Origin: a virus
IMG/VR virus record: IMGVR_UViG_3300020202_000075
Span: 1-64,000 of that record
Reading direction: 5' to 3' (one strand)
Length of the DNA: 64,000 nt
Shown: positions 16,533 to 23,582 of the stretch, piece after piece
Position numbering within the stretch: position 1 is the stretch's first letter
How the letters are laid out: each line of letters opens with the position of its first letter
Made by a program: the position numbers and the translations under genes
Notes under the pieces: generated by a model
The model's input: the letters and a program-made list of their open reading frames with translations, nothing else
Database searches by the model: none
What the model was told of the DNA's origin: nothing

Positions 16533-17266
16533 GGTCCCGTCAGGATGCTTCCGCGATGAACTGAACTCACAATCCCAGCGTCGAGCCTCAGAAACACGCC
16601 AGGAAGATTGAAGCTCTTGATCGCCGCCTTAGACTTCTTCGCAATATCAACCACCACCGCAGGGATAGGCATATCCCCGGCCAATTCCAAAGCCAGGTTG
16701 TGCTCGATGAACCTCTGATACCCCGGAGGTAGCTGAATCGGAACGTCCAGCGTCCCGAACTGCTGCAGAGGCTTGAGGCTCGTTATGTAGAGCGTGAGCC
16801 CGCTACCCGGCTCTGGATAGAGCTTGATCGTGCCCCACCCCACTCCTGCACCAGTCAATCCCTGCCCCCTGTACTGAAACCCGCTGTCGTAATAGAGGTA
16901 GGAGGGATAAGACCCGTCCACCGTCTTTAGGGGGATGGAGTTATATGCCTTGTCGTTGAACACTTCGACCGGCGTATCGGCGTCGTCCGAATCACGAATC
17001 CACGCCTGCTCGATCCTCAACGGTCTTACGGTGTTGAAGTCCGCACCAGGCCCTATCGTGTAAACCCCGTCCGACGATGTGAGGGAAAGGCTGTCCTCGG
17101 TGATGTATGGAACCATCAGCCTCTCAATACCTAACGAGTCCATGAAGGCATTGATATCCCCGAGATGCGCAGTCTCCTCCGCAGAGGTCAGCGTGTCCCC
17201 CGGAGCCTTCAGGCCCAGCTTCCGCAGGGCCGAGAGGATCATCGTCCGAGCCGTTACCGCAGCCAT
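16529..17266 (-). CDS. P22 gp4-like tail accessory factor
   Basis: 245 residues from ATG 17266 (MAAVTARTM), which overlaps the upstream stop (ATGA); a longer frame to 17362 is spurious. Matches the P22 gp4 family: an N-terminal helix, LGDINAFMDSLG, YTIGPGADFNTVRPLRI and a C-terminal helix ending IKSFN. It closes the filled head by binding below the portal. B equivalent: 63052-63969. Confidence 0.85.
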   Translation of the reverse strand: MAAVTARTMILSALRKLGLKAPGDTLTSAEETAHLGDINAFMDSLGIERLMVPYITEDSLSLTSSDGVYTIGPGADFNTVRPLRIEQAWIRDSDDADTPVEVFNDKAYNSIPLKTVDGSYPSYLYYDSGFQYRGQGLTGAGVGWGTIKLYPEPGSGLTLYITSLKPLQQFGTLDVPIQLPPGYQRFIEHNLALELAGDMPIPAVVVDIAKKSKAAIKSFNLPGVFLRLDAGIVSSVHRGSILTGP

Positions 17267-17637
17267 CAGGCGTCGAACATCACAAAGCGAACATTGACTG
17301 CCCCGGTGTTGGCAATCGCATACGGAGCCGAAGCATCCGCACTCGTCCTGAAGATCGCCCACTCACCAGCGTTTAGCCGGATAAAGTCCGTCGCCCCGGT
17401 GCCGCTTCTCAGCTCGACAAAGTTGCTCGAATCCAAGTTCTGCACGAACCAGACCCCGCCAGTAGCAACGTCCCCGAGGCTGATAGCCTCCTCAGAAGTC
17501 CCGACGTTCTGGACGAAATCGGCAATCTGAGCGCCCGAGACAGTGATGTTCACCGTCCCCGCCGTGAAGTTCACCGAGGGAGAACCGGACTTGGAAAACG
17601 CAACCGTCAGCCCGGAAAGAGATAGTTCATTAGCCAT
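17266..17637 (-). CDS. Small beta-rich structural protein (123 aa)
   Basis: Nearly all beta strand (S, V, T, G) with no Lys-rich or enzymatic features. Located between the DUF115-like and gp4-like genes. Probably virion decoration or plug; no family recognised. Confidence 0.55.
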   Translation of the reverse strand: MANELSLSGLTVAFSKSGSPSVNFTAGTVNITVSGAQIADFVQNVGTSEEAISLGDVATGGVWFVQNLDSSNFVELRSGTGATDFIRLNAGEWAIFRTSADASAPYAIANTGAVNVRFVMFDA

Positions 17638-18477
17638 CTACGCGGCCTCCTGAATCGGCTGCACATGCTCTGCCAGTTTCGTAGAGATATGCGTGCAGTC
17701 GTAGTCGTCGTCAGCAATCATCGCCGCGAGCAACCCGCCACTTCGGTTCTTAAAGACAGATGGCAAAGTCTTGAAAAGCTCAGCCATCCATTGCGCCTGC
17801 ATGAAAAACTCAGCCGACGTAATAAAAGCCTTCCCGTTGGTCACGATCCTGACCATGTTGGGTTCCGGCTCGGTCTTGAAAGCATGAGTCCTCGGAGAGA
17901 CATTGAATCTCTCCGGCATCTCCTCCACCGGGCCCTCGTCGTAGCTCGAATCGAACCCGAAGAACGTCACGTCGAGATAGCCCATCTTCACCGACAAATC
18001 GAACGCAGCCGAAGCAGTCGTAGGGCCGTGATGCACCCCGACGTTCTCGTTCGCCAGATCGAACGTCTCGACATACGCCCCAGCCTCTTTCAGAACATCA
18101 AAAGCAGAAGGGTCGCAATTCGAGGCCAGGAGGGCTTTAGAAGCGCCCTTCACCATCCCCGCGAGACAGGGTTGAGGGTCAACACAGAACACCGTAGAGA
18201 GAATCCCAAGGCTTTCCAGCCATTGGTAGACGCTCCCGCAGGCCCAAATGTCGCCCTTCCAGTTTTTCAGGACTTCGATGTTTTGCGCCGCTGACTTCCC
18301 GCCACCAACTACAGCGAGGATCGGCCTGTCGGACTGCCATCCGGCTACAGGCAACCCCCTCGCCTTGCAGAGAGCCACGTTCCGGTACATCGTGTCCATA
18401 GGCACGCACCCGCCCGGAACCAGGTGCAGCTTTCGCTTTCCCACTACTCGGCCATCAGCCCGGCGTTCTTCAGACAC
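17638..18477 (-). CDS. DUF115-like (Rossmann-type) protein
   Basis: 279 residues. ILAVVGGGKSAAQNI (about 53-67) forms a nucleotide-sugar type glycine-rich loop, followed by WACGSVYQWL, FCVDPQ, GPTTASAAFDL and FFGFDSSY. This is the motif series of DUF115 / MptE-like proteins, thought to be sugar transferases. An enzyme of this type between coat and tail genes is unusual; it might modify a virion or cell-surface glycan. Confidence 0.7.
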   Translation of the reverse strand: MSEERRADGRVVGKRKLHLVPGGCVPMDTMYRNVALCKARGLPVAGWQSDRPILAVVGGGKSAAQNIEVLKNWKGDIWACGSVYQWLESLGILSTVFCVDPQPCLAGMVKGASKALLASNCDPSAFDVLKEAGAYVETFDLANENVGVHHGPTTASAAFDLSVKMGYLDVTFFGFDSSYDEGPVEEMPERFNVSPRTHAFKTEPEPNMVRIVTNGKAFITSAEFFMQAQWMAELFKTLPSVFKNRSGGLLAAMIADDDYDCTHISTKLAEHVQPIQEAA

Positions 18478-18746
18478 GCCAGAATCGAGTTAATCGCCGC
18501 CTGCGCCGCAATCAACTGCGCCGAGGTCGAGAACCCGAAGCCAGAGTTCTGCGCAACCGTGGAGATGATCGCCACAGTCGCCGCCGCAGAAACCGCCGTC
18601 TTGCCGTTCGCTCCAAACTTCCCGGTAGCGGTCAGCGTGGTAAACGTCCCAGCCGCAGCCGTAGTCCCACCGATTACCGCGTTGTCGATAGTCCCGCCGT
18701 TGATATCCGGCTCGTCCGTCGCAACCCCGACAAAATTTCCTGCCAT
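18444..18746 (-). CDS. Small structural protein, paralogue 1 (100 aa)
   Basis: The N-terminal half has the phage-appendage type pattern INGGTIDNAVIGGTTAAAG. The last about 34 residues (NSGFGFSTSAQLIAAQAAIN, then SILACLKNAGLM) are clearly related to those of 18798-19049. It overlaps the DUF115-like gene by 34 bases. Probably virion-associated. Confidence 0.6.
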   Translation of the reverse strand: MAGNFVGVATDEPDINGGTIDNAVIGGTTAAAGTFTTLTATGKFGANGKTAVSAAATVAIISTVAQNSGFGFSTSAQLIAAQAAINSILACLKNAGLMAE

Positions 18747-18797
18747 GTTCTTCTCCTTGTTATGCCCCGGCCCGAAGGCCGGGGTCTGGTCAGGGGA

Positions 18798-19049
18798 TTA
18801 CGACGACGCCATCAACCCCTTCTCTTTCAGAAGGTCGATGATCGAGTTGATGGCCGACACCGCCGCGTTGAAACCAGCGGAGGTCTGGAAGCCAAAACCC
18901 GACGAAAGAACCGTCGTAAGAGTCAGGGTTGAAACAGCAGCGTACTGATCGACCGGCGTTGCGCCGTGAAACGCGATCAGTTCGCTCGCGTCCTTGCCGA
19001 TCTGCGCGCCATCCGGGCTGTCGTAGGTGACTTTTTCGTAGGTAGCCAT
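18798..19049 (-). CDS. Small structural protein, paralogue 2 (83 aa)
   Basis: Shares its C-terminal module (SSGFGFQTSAGFNAAVSAIN and IIDLLKEKGLM) with the neighbouring 18444-18746, while the N-terminus differs. A duplication of one C-terminal module behind two N-termini is the simplest reading. Directly downstream of the coat gene, so possibly head decoration. Confidence 0.6.
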   Translation of the reverse strand: MATYEKVTYDSPDGAQIGKDASELIAFHGATPVDQYAAVSTLTLTTVLSSGFGFQTSAGFNAAVSAINSIIDLLKEKGLMASS

Positions 19050-19074
19050 TTGTTTTTCTCCTTGTTGTTATGGC

Positions 19075-20286
19075 TTACGAAGCGGACCCGATCATTCGGC
19101 ACGCCCATTCCGGTCGAACTGCCTTGTAACCGTAGAGCACGTCAATTCTCGTAATCTGCTCGTCGTTGCGAATGTCAGAATCAGTCCAGACACGCAGCGA
19201 AAGACCCTCGACGGTCTTGCGAACGCACTTGTCCGCACCAGCCATCAGCGGAAGCTCACCCGTAACGAACGTGAACGCCTCCTTCTGGTACATGATCGGC
19301 TGCACGTAGTTCGTGCTCGTAGAACCGACGAACGTAACGGCCTTCGTCGTGTAGTTAGACGCAGTGATCGCCGCACCAGTCGACGTGCCGACGTTCCTCC
19401 GCGCACCCGAGATGTAGATCGGGGGCGAGAAGTTCAGATCGGTGGTCGTGGAGCCCGAAGTCACCGTGAACTGCATCAGGTGCGGGAACGCGGCCTTCGT
19501 CTCGGGGTGGACTTCGTACAGGTCGGCGATGGTGAACACCATGCCCTCAACCGGAGCGGTCGAGAAGCCCGTAACCGTCAGATCCTCGTCGCCGTTGGTG
19601 ATGGTGTACGTGTCCAGCGAGCCAGCCACGTCAGCGCTATTCGGCATCGTCCAGACGCGCTCGTTCTCGTAGTAGTCGGCCATCGCGGTACGACCCACGA
19701 AACCCTCGCGGTACTGCGTCTTGAGCTGGCCAGAATCCTGAAACAGACCCGACAGGCCGTTGACGAGATGCGCCATCGTCACCGAGTCCATCTGAATGTA
19801 CCGGTCGGTTTTCGGCGCAAGCGCCTGGTTGAGCTTCGCGCGGGCAAGACCCGGCACCGAAAGGTTGGTGATCGCCGTCCCGGCAGTACCGGCAACGCGA
19901 GCCACCGCTTTCGTGCAACCCTGCAGAACATCGTTCTCGATGTCCGACACAAGCACCTTCACGGCAGGCGCGATCTTGCGCTTGGAGAAGTCGTCAATGT
20001 CGGTGAACAGTTCCGCCGAGTTGAAGCGCATGGCAACGTGCTTCTGCGTCGCCATCGTCAGCGTCGTGGAAACTTCCGTCGAGTCCTGCACTTCGATTGC
20101 TCGGCCAGTCGTCACCGAATACTGCTCGGGCAGACGGATACGCAGGGTGTTGCCGTGCTTCGCTCCAGACTGACCGAAGCTCGAATCGAACTGGCGGTCA
20201 ATGGTCCCAATGAAGGACAACTCTTCGTGTGCGATCCGCATGACCTCATTGGTGATCATGTCAATCGTAAGATTCGTGTTGCTCAC
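19075..20286 (-). CDS. Major capsid protein, P22 gp5-like
   Basis: 403 residues, near the length of P22 coat protein. N-terminal helix (MITNEVMRIAHEELSFIGTIDRQFDSSF), GNTLRIRLPEQYSV and AMRFNSAELFTDIDDF are characteristic of the P22-type HK97-fold coat. It lies between scaffold (upstream) and small structural genes. Expected in 415 or more copies per virion. Confidence 0.88.
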   Translation of the reverse strand: MSNTNLTIDMITNEVMRIAHEELSFIGTIDRQFDSSFGQSGAKHGNTLRIRLPEQYSVTTGRAIEVQDSTEVSTTLTMATQKHVAMRFNSAELFTDIDDFSKRKIAPAVKVLVSDIENDVLQGCTKAVARVAGTAGTAITNLSVPGLARAKLNQALAPKTDRYIQMDSVTMAHLVNGLSGLFQDSGQLKTQYREGFVGRTAMADYYENERVWTMPNSADVAGSLDTYTITNGDEDLTVTGFSTAPVEGMVFTIADLYEVHPETKAAFPHLMQFTVTSGSTTTDLNFSPPIYISGARRNVGTSTGAAITASNYTTKAVTFVGSTSTNYVQPIMYQKEAFTFVTGELPLMAGADKCVRKTVEGLSLRVWTDSDIRNDEQITRIDVLYGYKAVRPEWACRMIGSAS

Positions 20287-20310
20287 GTTTGAACTCTCTT
20301 TTTATTCTTG

Positions 20311-21129
20311 TTAGCGAGTCCTCCCGAGCTGTCGATTCCTGATCTTCACGAAATCCTTGAAGTCCATTCCGTCCTTGATTTCCGTAGCGGTGTTAGCCGC
20401 TGCGGCTCCCTGGACCGGAGTAATCGGAGCCGGAGCACTGGAGGGTTTCTTTGGCTTCGGCGGTTCAGCGGATAGCTTCGCAGCGAGACGCGCGATCTCC
20501 TTGGCCTGCCGCAGAGTATTGAGACCGGCGATGCGCCGCGCCTCGTCGGGGTTCTTGGCAAGGTGGTAGGCCACTTGCGGGCCGTTGTCCTCGTCCATGA
20601 TCGCCACGACTAGAGCGTTGACGGGTTTAAGCTCCCCGACAACGGAATCGAAGTCCTCGGCTTCCGCCGCAAACTTCTCAACCTTTTCCTCCCAAGATGC
20701 AGTCAAGTCCTGTACGAACTTTCTCTGCTGCTGGGCGGAACGCTCCGTTTCCTCTTTGGTCTTGGCCTGCTTGACCGCGTACTCAGCCTTGGCTTTAGCG
20801 AACTCCTCGATGTCGGAGAACTGCTCCAGCTTCGGCTCGTTAGGATCAGGCGAGGGCTTGCTTTGCGAGCGCAATTCCTCGATCTGACGCCTTAGTAGGT
20901 CTGCTTCTGCTCTTGCTTCTGCTGCCTTCCGGTAAGCCGTGTTTATCCTTCGTCTCTGTCGGGCCTCAGCCTTTTCTCGGTCATCGGCGACGACAGGTTT
21001 GTCAGGCGTCTCGCCTGCAGGCGTTGATGTTTCAACGACAGGCGCGGGCGTCTCGCTCGCTGGAGTGGCATTCGCCACTACCGCCGCAGGTACGGCGGTG
21101 GTTGCTACTTCGGCTACAGCTTCAGTCAT
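20311..21129 (-). CDS. Scaffolding protein
   Basis: 272 residues from ATG 21129, overlapping the HNH stop by ATGA; an upstream in-frame ATG extends into that gene. An Ala/Pro/Thr-rich disordered N-terminus (1-55), a long charged coiled coil (60-170), and a Pro-rich stretch before a basic C-terminus (FKDFVKIRNRQLGRTR) fit a P22-type scaffold with a C-terminal coat-binding helix. Confidence 0.8.
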   Translation of the reverse strand: MTEAVAEVATTAVPAAVVANATPASETPAPVVETSTPAGETPDKPVVADDREKAEARQRRRINTAYRKAAEARAEADLLRRQIEELRSQSKPSPDPNEPKLEQFSDIEEFAKAKAEYAVKQAKTKEETERSAQQQRKFVQDLTASWEEKVEKFAAEAEDFDSVVGELKPVNALVVAIMDEDNGPQVAYHLAKNPDEARRIAGLNTLRQAKEIARLAAKLSAEPPKPKKPSSAPAPITPVQGAAAANTATEIKDGMDFKDFVKIRNRQLGRTR

Positions 21130-21704
21130 TGCATCCTTGCAATGTTGCACGAGTGATCCGCACTCGCTACGGAGGGAGCATCGGTCGGCATATCCGGCCA
21201 ATGCTTGTTGTTCTTCCTAAGGTTCTCCACGCCAGGGATGACACGGAGGTTGTGTTCCACGTGGAGCCCACAAACAAGCGGCGAGATGAGCGGTACGATG
21301 TGGTCAACGTGCCAATCAATTCCGGTCATCTTTGTTCTTAGATCGGCAAGCCGGTAAGCCTCTTCGATGAAGAACTGATTGGCCCACGCGGGAGTGGCTT
21401 GGCGTTTCGCGGCCTTACGACGCGATGTGTAGTGACGAAATAGCGCTGCGTTCTCCTTCACCCACGCAGCCCGTTTTTCCTTATTCGCCGCTCTGTAGGC
21501 GGCATTCGAGCGGCGCTTCTGTTCCGGGTTAAGACGAATGCGCTCAAGTTCTTTCTTGTTGATGCGATCCTTGTTGGCGTCTCTGTACGCCTTTTGCTTT
21601 GCCCTTATCGCCTCCCTGTTGGCCGCGTAGTACGCCTTATGCTTGGCGAGAATAGATTCCCTATTCCTAGCCGCATAAGCCTTGTGGTACTCGCGGTCGT
21701 ACAT
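21126..21704 (-). CDS. HNH endonuclease inserted in the head operon
   Basis: 192 residues. Basic N-terminal repeats of the YxxANREAIRAKxKAYR type (residues 1-90), then HNH: WHVDHIVPLISP, GLHVEHNLRVI and NLRKNNK. It overlaps both neighbours by exactly ATGA (21126-21129 and 21702-21706 region), so head-operon translation is not interrupted. Probably a free-standing homing nuclease; similar in HNH part to 3622-4065. Confidence 0.87.
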   Translation of the reverse strand: MYDREYHKAYAARNRESILAKHKAYYAANREAIRAKQKAYRDANKDRINKKELERIRLNPEQKRRSNAAYRAANKEKRAAWVKENAALFRHYTSRRKAAKRQATPAWANQFFIEEAYRLADLRTKMTGIDWHVDHIVPLISPLVCGLHVEHNLRVIPGVENLRKNNKHWPDMPTDAPSVASADHSCNIARMQ

Positions 21705-22072
21705 CAGATTGGGCGGTACGCCACAGTGATTGATCCCGTACCGGAGTCGTTGGGGTTCACGATCAACGACGTTTCAAAACGGATGCCGGGGAACGAAAGA
21801 TTCGTCCCGGCAGCAAGAGATGCGGGCAGCGTGATTACGTCCGTAGACGAGTCCTGAATCGGGCAGGTATGCGCCGAAAGAACGGTGTTCACGTAGACGC
21901 CGAAGAGGAGTGCCGGGCCGTCGTAGACGGTCGTGGAGTTGTCCGCTACGTCCACCACCTTGTATAGAGTCTCGGTGTGAACGGCGCGGGTCGCCTCTTT
22001 CAGACCGGATGCATCGGTGGAGGTCTTTACAGGTACAAGCTCCGCGATGGTCGCGGTGCGGGCTGTTGCCAT
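21704..22072 (-). CDS. Small virion protein (122 aa)
   Basis: Beta-rich, with a hydrophobic core and no charged coil, ending IVNPNDSGTGSITVAYRP. Resembles small phage head proteins of unknown function. Located between portal-side genes and the scaffold. Confidence 0.55.
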   Translation of the reverse strand: MATARTATIAELVPVKTSTDASGLKEATRAVHTETLYKVVDVADNSTTVYDGPALLFGVYVNTVLSAHTCPIQDSSTDVITLPASLAAGTNLSFPGIRFETSLIVNPNDSGTGSITVAYRPI

Positions 22073-22165
22073 TCCTTCGTCTCCTTCGCCTTGCGGCGCG
22101 GATGTCTTTTCCAGCCTCTTAGCGGGCTGTTTGGGGTGCTACACTTTCAGACGTGATGGCCTAAG

Positions 22166-22564
22166 TCAAATGCTCGCCGCCACCAGCAAAAGCAGGACGG
22201 TTTCCTCCTCCAACAACTGCAATTCCTTAAGCCTTCGGCCTATCTCCGTCGCTATCAGCCGCTCCCGCATCATGTTCAGGAGGTCTAGGTACTGAGCCTC
22301 AAACTCAATCCCCTGTAGCTCAAGCTCCCTCTCCAAGTGCTCAAGCCTCTGCTGCTCGTCTAGGCTTAGTAGGTCGGCTTGCTGGGCGGCAACCTGCGAG
22401 ATGACCTTTGCTACCTTTGGGATGACCCCGAACTTCTCTCGGGCCTCCCGAATATCGTCCTTGGTTCTGAGCGTCCCTAGATTGGCAAAGCCTGACCCAT
22501 CGCCGGATATTGAGCCGAAGAACCCGCCGCCAAAAAACTTCCCCCCGAAGAACCTCCCGCTAAT
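22166..22564 (-). CDS. Coiled-coil head-operon protein with probable ATT start (132 aa)
   Basis: A convincing frame: Gly/Phe-rich start (FFGGKFFGGGFFG), then an acidic coiled coil (about 45-115, LDEQQRLEHLEREL) and a hydrophobic end. It has no ATG, GTG or TTG before residue about 72. The in-frame ATT at 22564-22562 has GGAG seven bases upstream and overlaps the TAG of 22560-23582. ATT is a known rare start (as in infC). A frameshift from the upstream gene or a sequence error are alternatives. Confidence 0.55.
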   Translation of the reverse strand: MSGRFFGGKFFGGGFFGSISGDGSGFANLGTLRTKDDIREAREKFGVIPKVAKVISQVAAQQADLLSLDEQQRLEHLERELELQGIEFEAQYLDLLNMMRERLIATEIGRRLKELQLLEEETVLLLLVAASI

Positions 22565-23582
22565 TCGGAATCTCCATCACGTTCACCCACGCGATTTGAG
22601 TAGCGGTGTTCGCGTCCGTGTTCAGGTTGATGAAGTCGCCGGAATTTAGTGTGGCTATAGTGGCGTTTGAGTTTCGAGTAAGGTTGGTTACGGAGATAGT
22701 GGCGGTAATGCGGTGTGCCGCCGCTACTGCCGATCCGCTCGGCACCACATGCCACCGAATTGTTCTTGTGCCCCCGGAGCTATTCACGTAGGACAGTGCC
22801 GCCAAATTCACCCCGCCAACCGCGAACGTATTGCCTATGATCATTGCGTTCGTGTTAGCGGGGGCGGTGTAAACGGTGTTATCGCCCGTCGCCAAGCTGA
22901 GTAACTTCGCGCTCTTAACAGAGATGGTGCTGTCGAACTCGACTACCCAAACAATGACGTTTAGCCCGTTGGTGGTCGCTACGTTAACCGCTAATGTTTC
23001 TCCTGCCTCTGCGATGTACCCAACCGTGCTGGTTGAGGCGGCCGCCGTTCCAACGGTTGCAGTAGAGGCGAGCCGGTAATACGTCCCGCTGATCTTGACG
23101 GTCGGGTAAAACGCTATCGTTCCGGCAGAATCGTTATAGCCAAAGTAGACTCCAACAAGCCAACGCTTACCCGTAGGAACCGTCGCAGCGCCACCACCAG
23201 ACAACACAAGATCGTTGTCGCCGGTAGCAAGCCCGCCACCACGCACCAGAACGTACTTGCACCCGGTCATGAAAACCCCACCGGGGACTGTCGGACCTAC
23301 ACCTAGCGTCGTCCTCTGAGCGGCAGCATTGGCGTCGTCAAGCAACGCCCTGCCTGCAGAAGTGCAGGCGATCTCCTCAACATCACCCGCCCCGGAGCTA
23401 GACCGGCCTAGTACCTTGTCCGTAGCGCTTACGTTCTGCAGCTTGGCATAGGTAACGGCATCATCGGCAATCTGTGATGTAGACACCGTACCGTTAAGGG
23501 TGTGTTCCGCCGTCCAGGCTATTTCTCCGTCCCCCGAGAACGTGCCGTCAGGCGTGGTGCTGTGGACTACGCTTAGAGCCAT
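22560..23582 (-). CDS. Fibre-like structural protein (340 aa)
   Basis: N-terminal pattern (ISTSQIADDAVTYAKLQNVSAT, KVLGRSSSGAGDVEEI, AAQRTTLGVG) is typical of phage appendage shafts. About residues 100-340 form a beta-rich globular domain. Its position beside the portal gene and not with the fibre at 13809 is unusual; it may be a head spike or decoration protein. Confidence 0.65.
   Translation of the reverse strand: MALSVVHSTTPDGTFSGDGEIAWTAEHTLNGTVSTSQIADDAVTYAKLQNVSATDKVLGRSSSGAGDVEEIACTSAGRALLDDANAAAQRTTLGVGPTVPGGVFMTGCKYVLVRGGGLATGDNDLVLSGGGAATVPTGKRWLVGVYFGYNDSAGTIAFYPTVKISGTYYRLASTATVGTAAASTSTVGYIAEAGETLAVNVATTNGLNVIVWVVEFDSTISVKSAKLLSLATGDNTVYTAPANTNAMIIGNTFAVGGVNLAALSYVNSSGGTRTIRWHVVPSGSAVAAAHRITATISVTNLTRNSNATIATLNSGDFINLNTDANTATQIAWVNVMEIPN

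Noticed and set aside
19480-20292. 270-codon plus-strand frame over the coat gene
   Set aside because: Antisense shadow; Arg/His-rich translation with no ribosome site, opposite to a clear coat protein.
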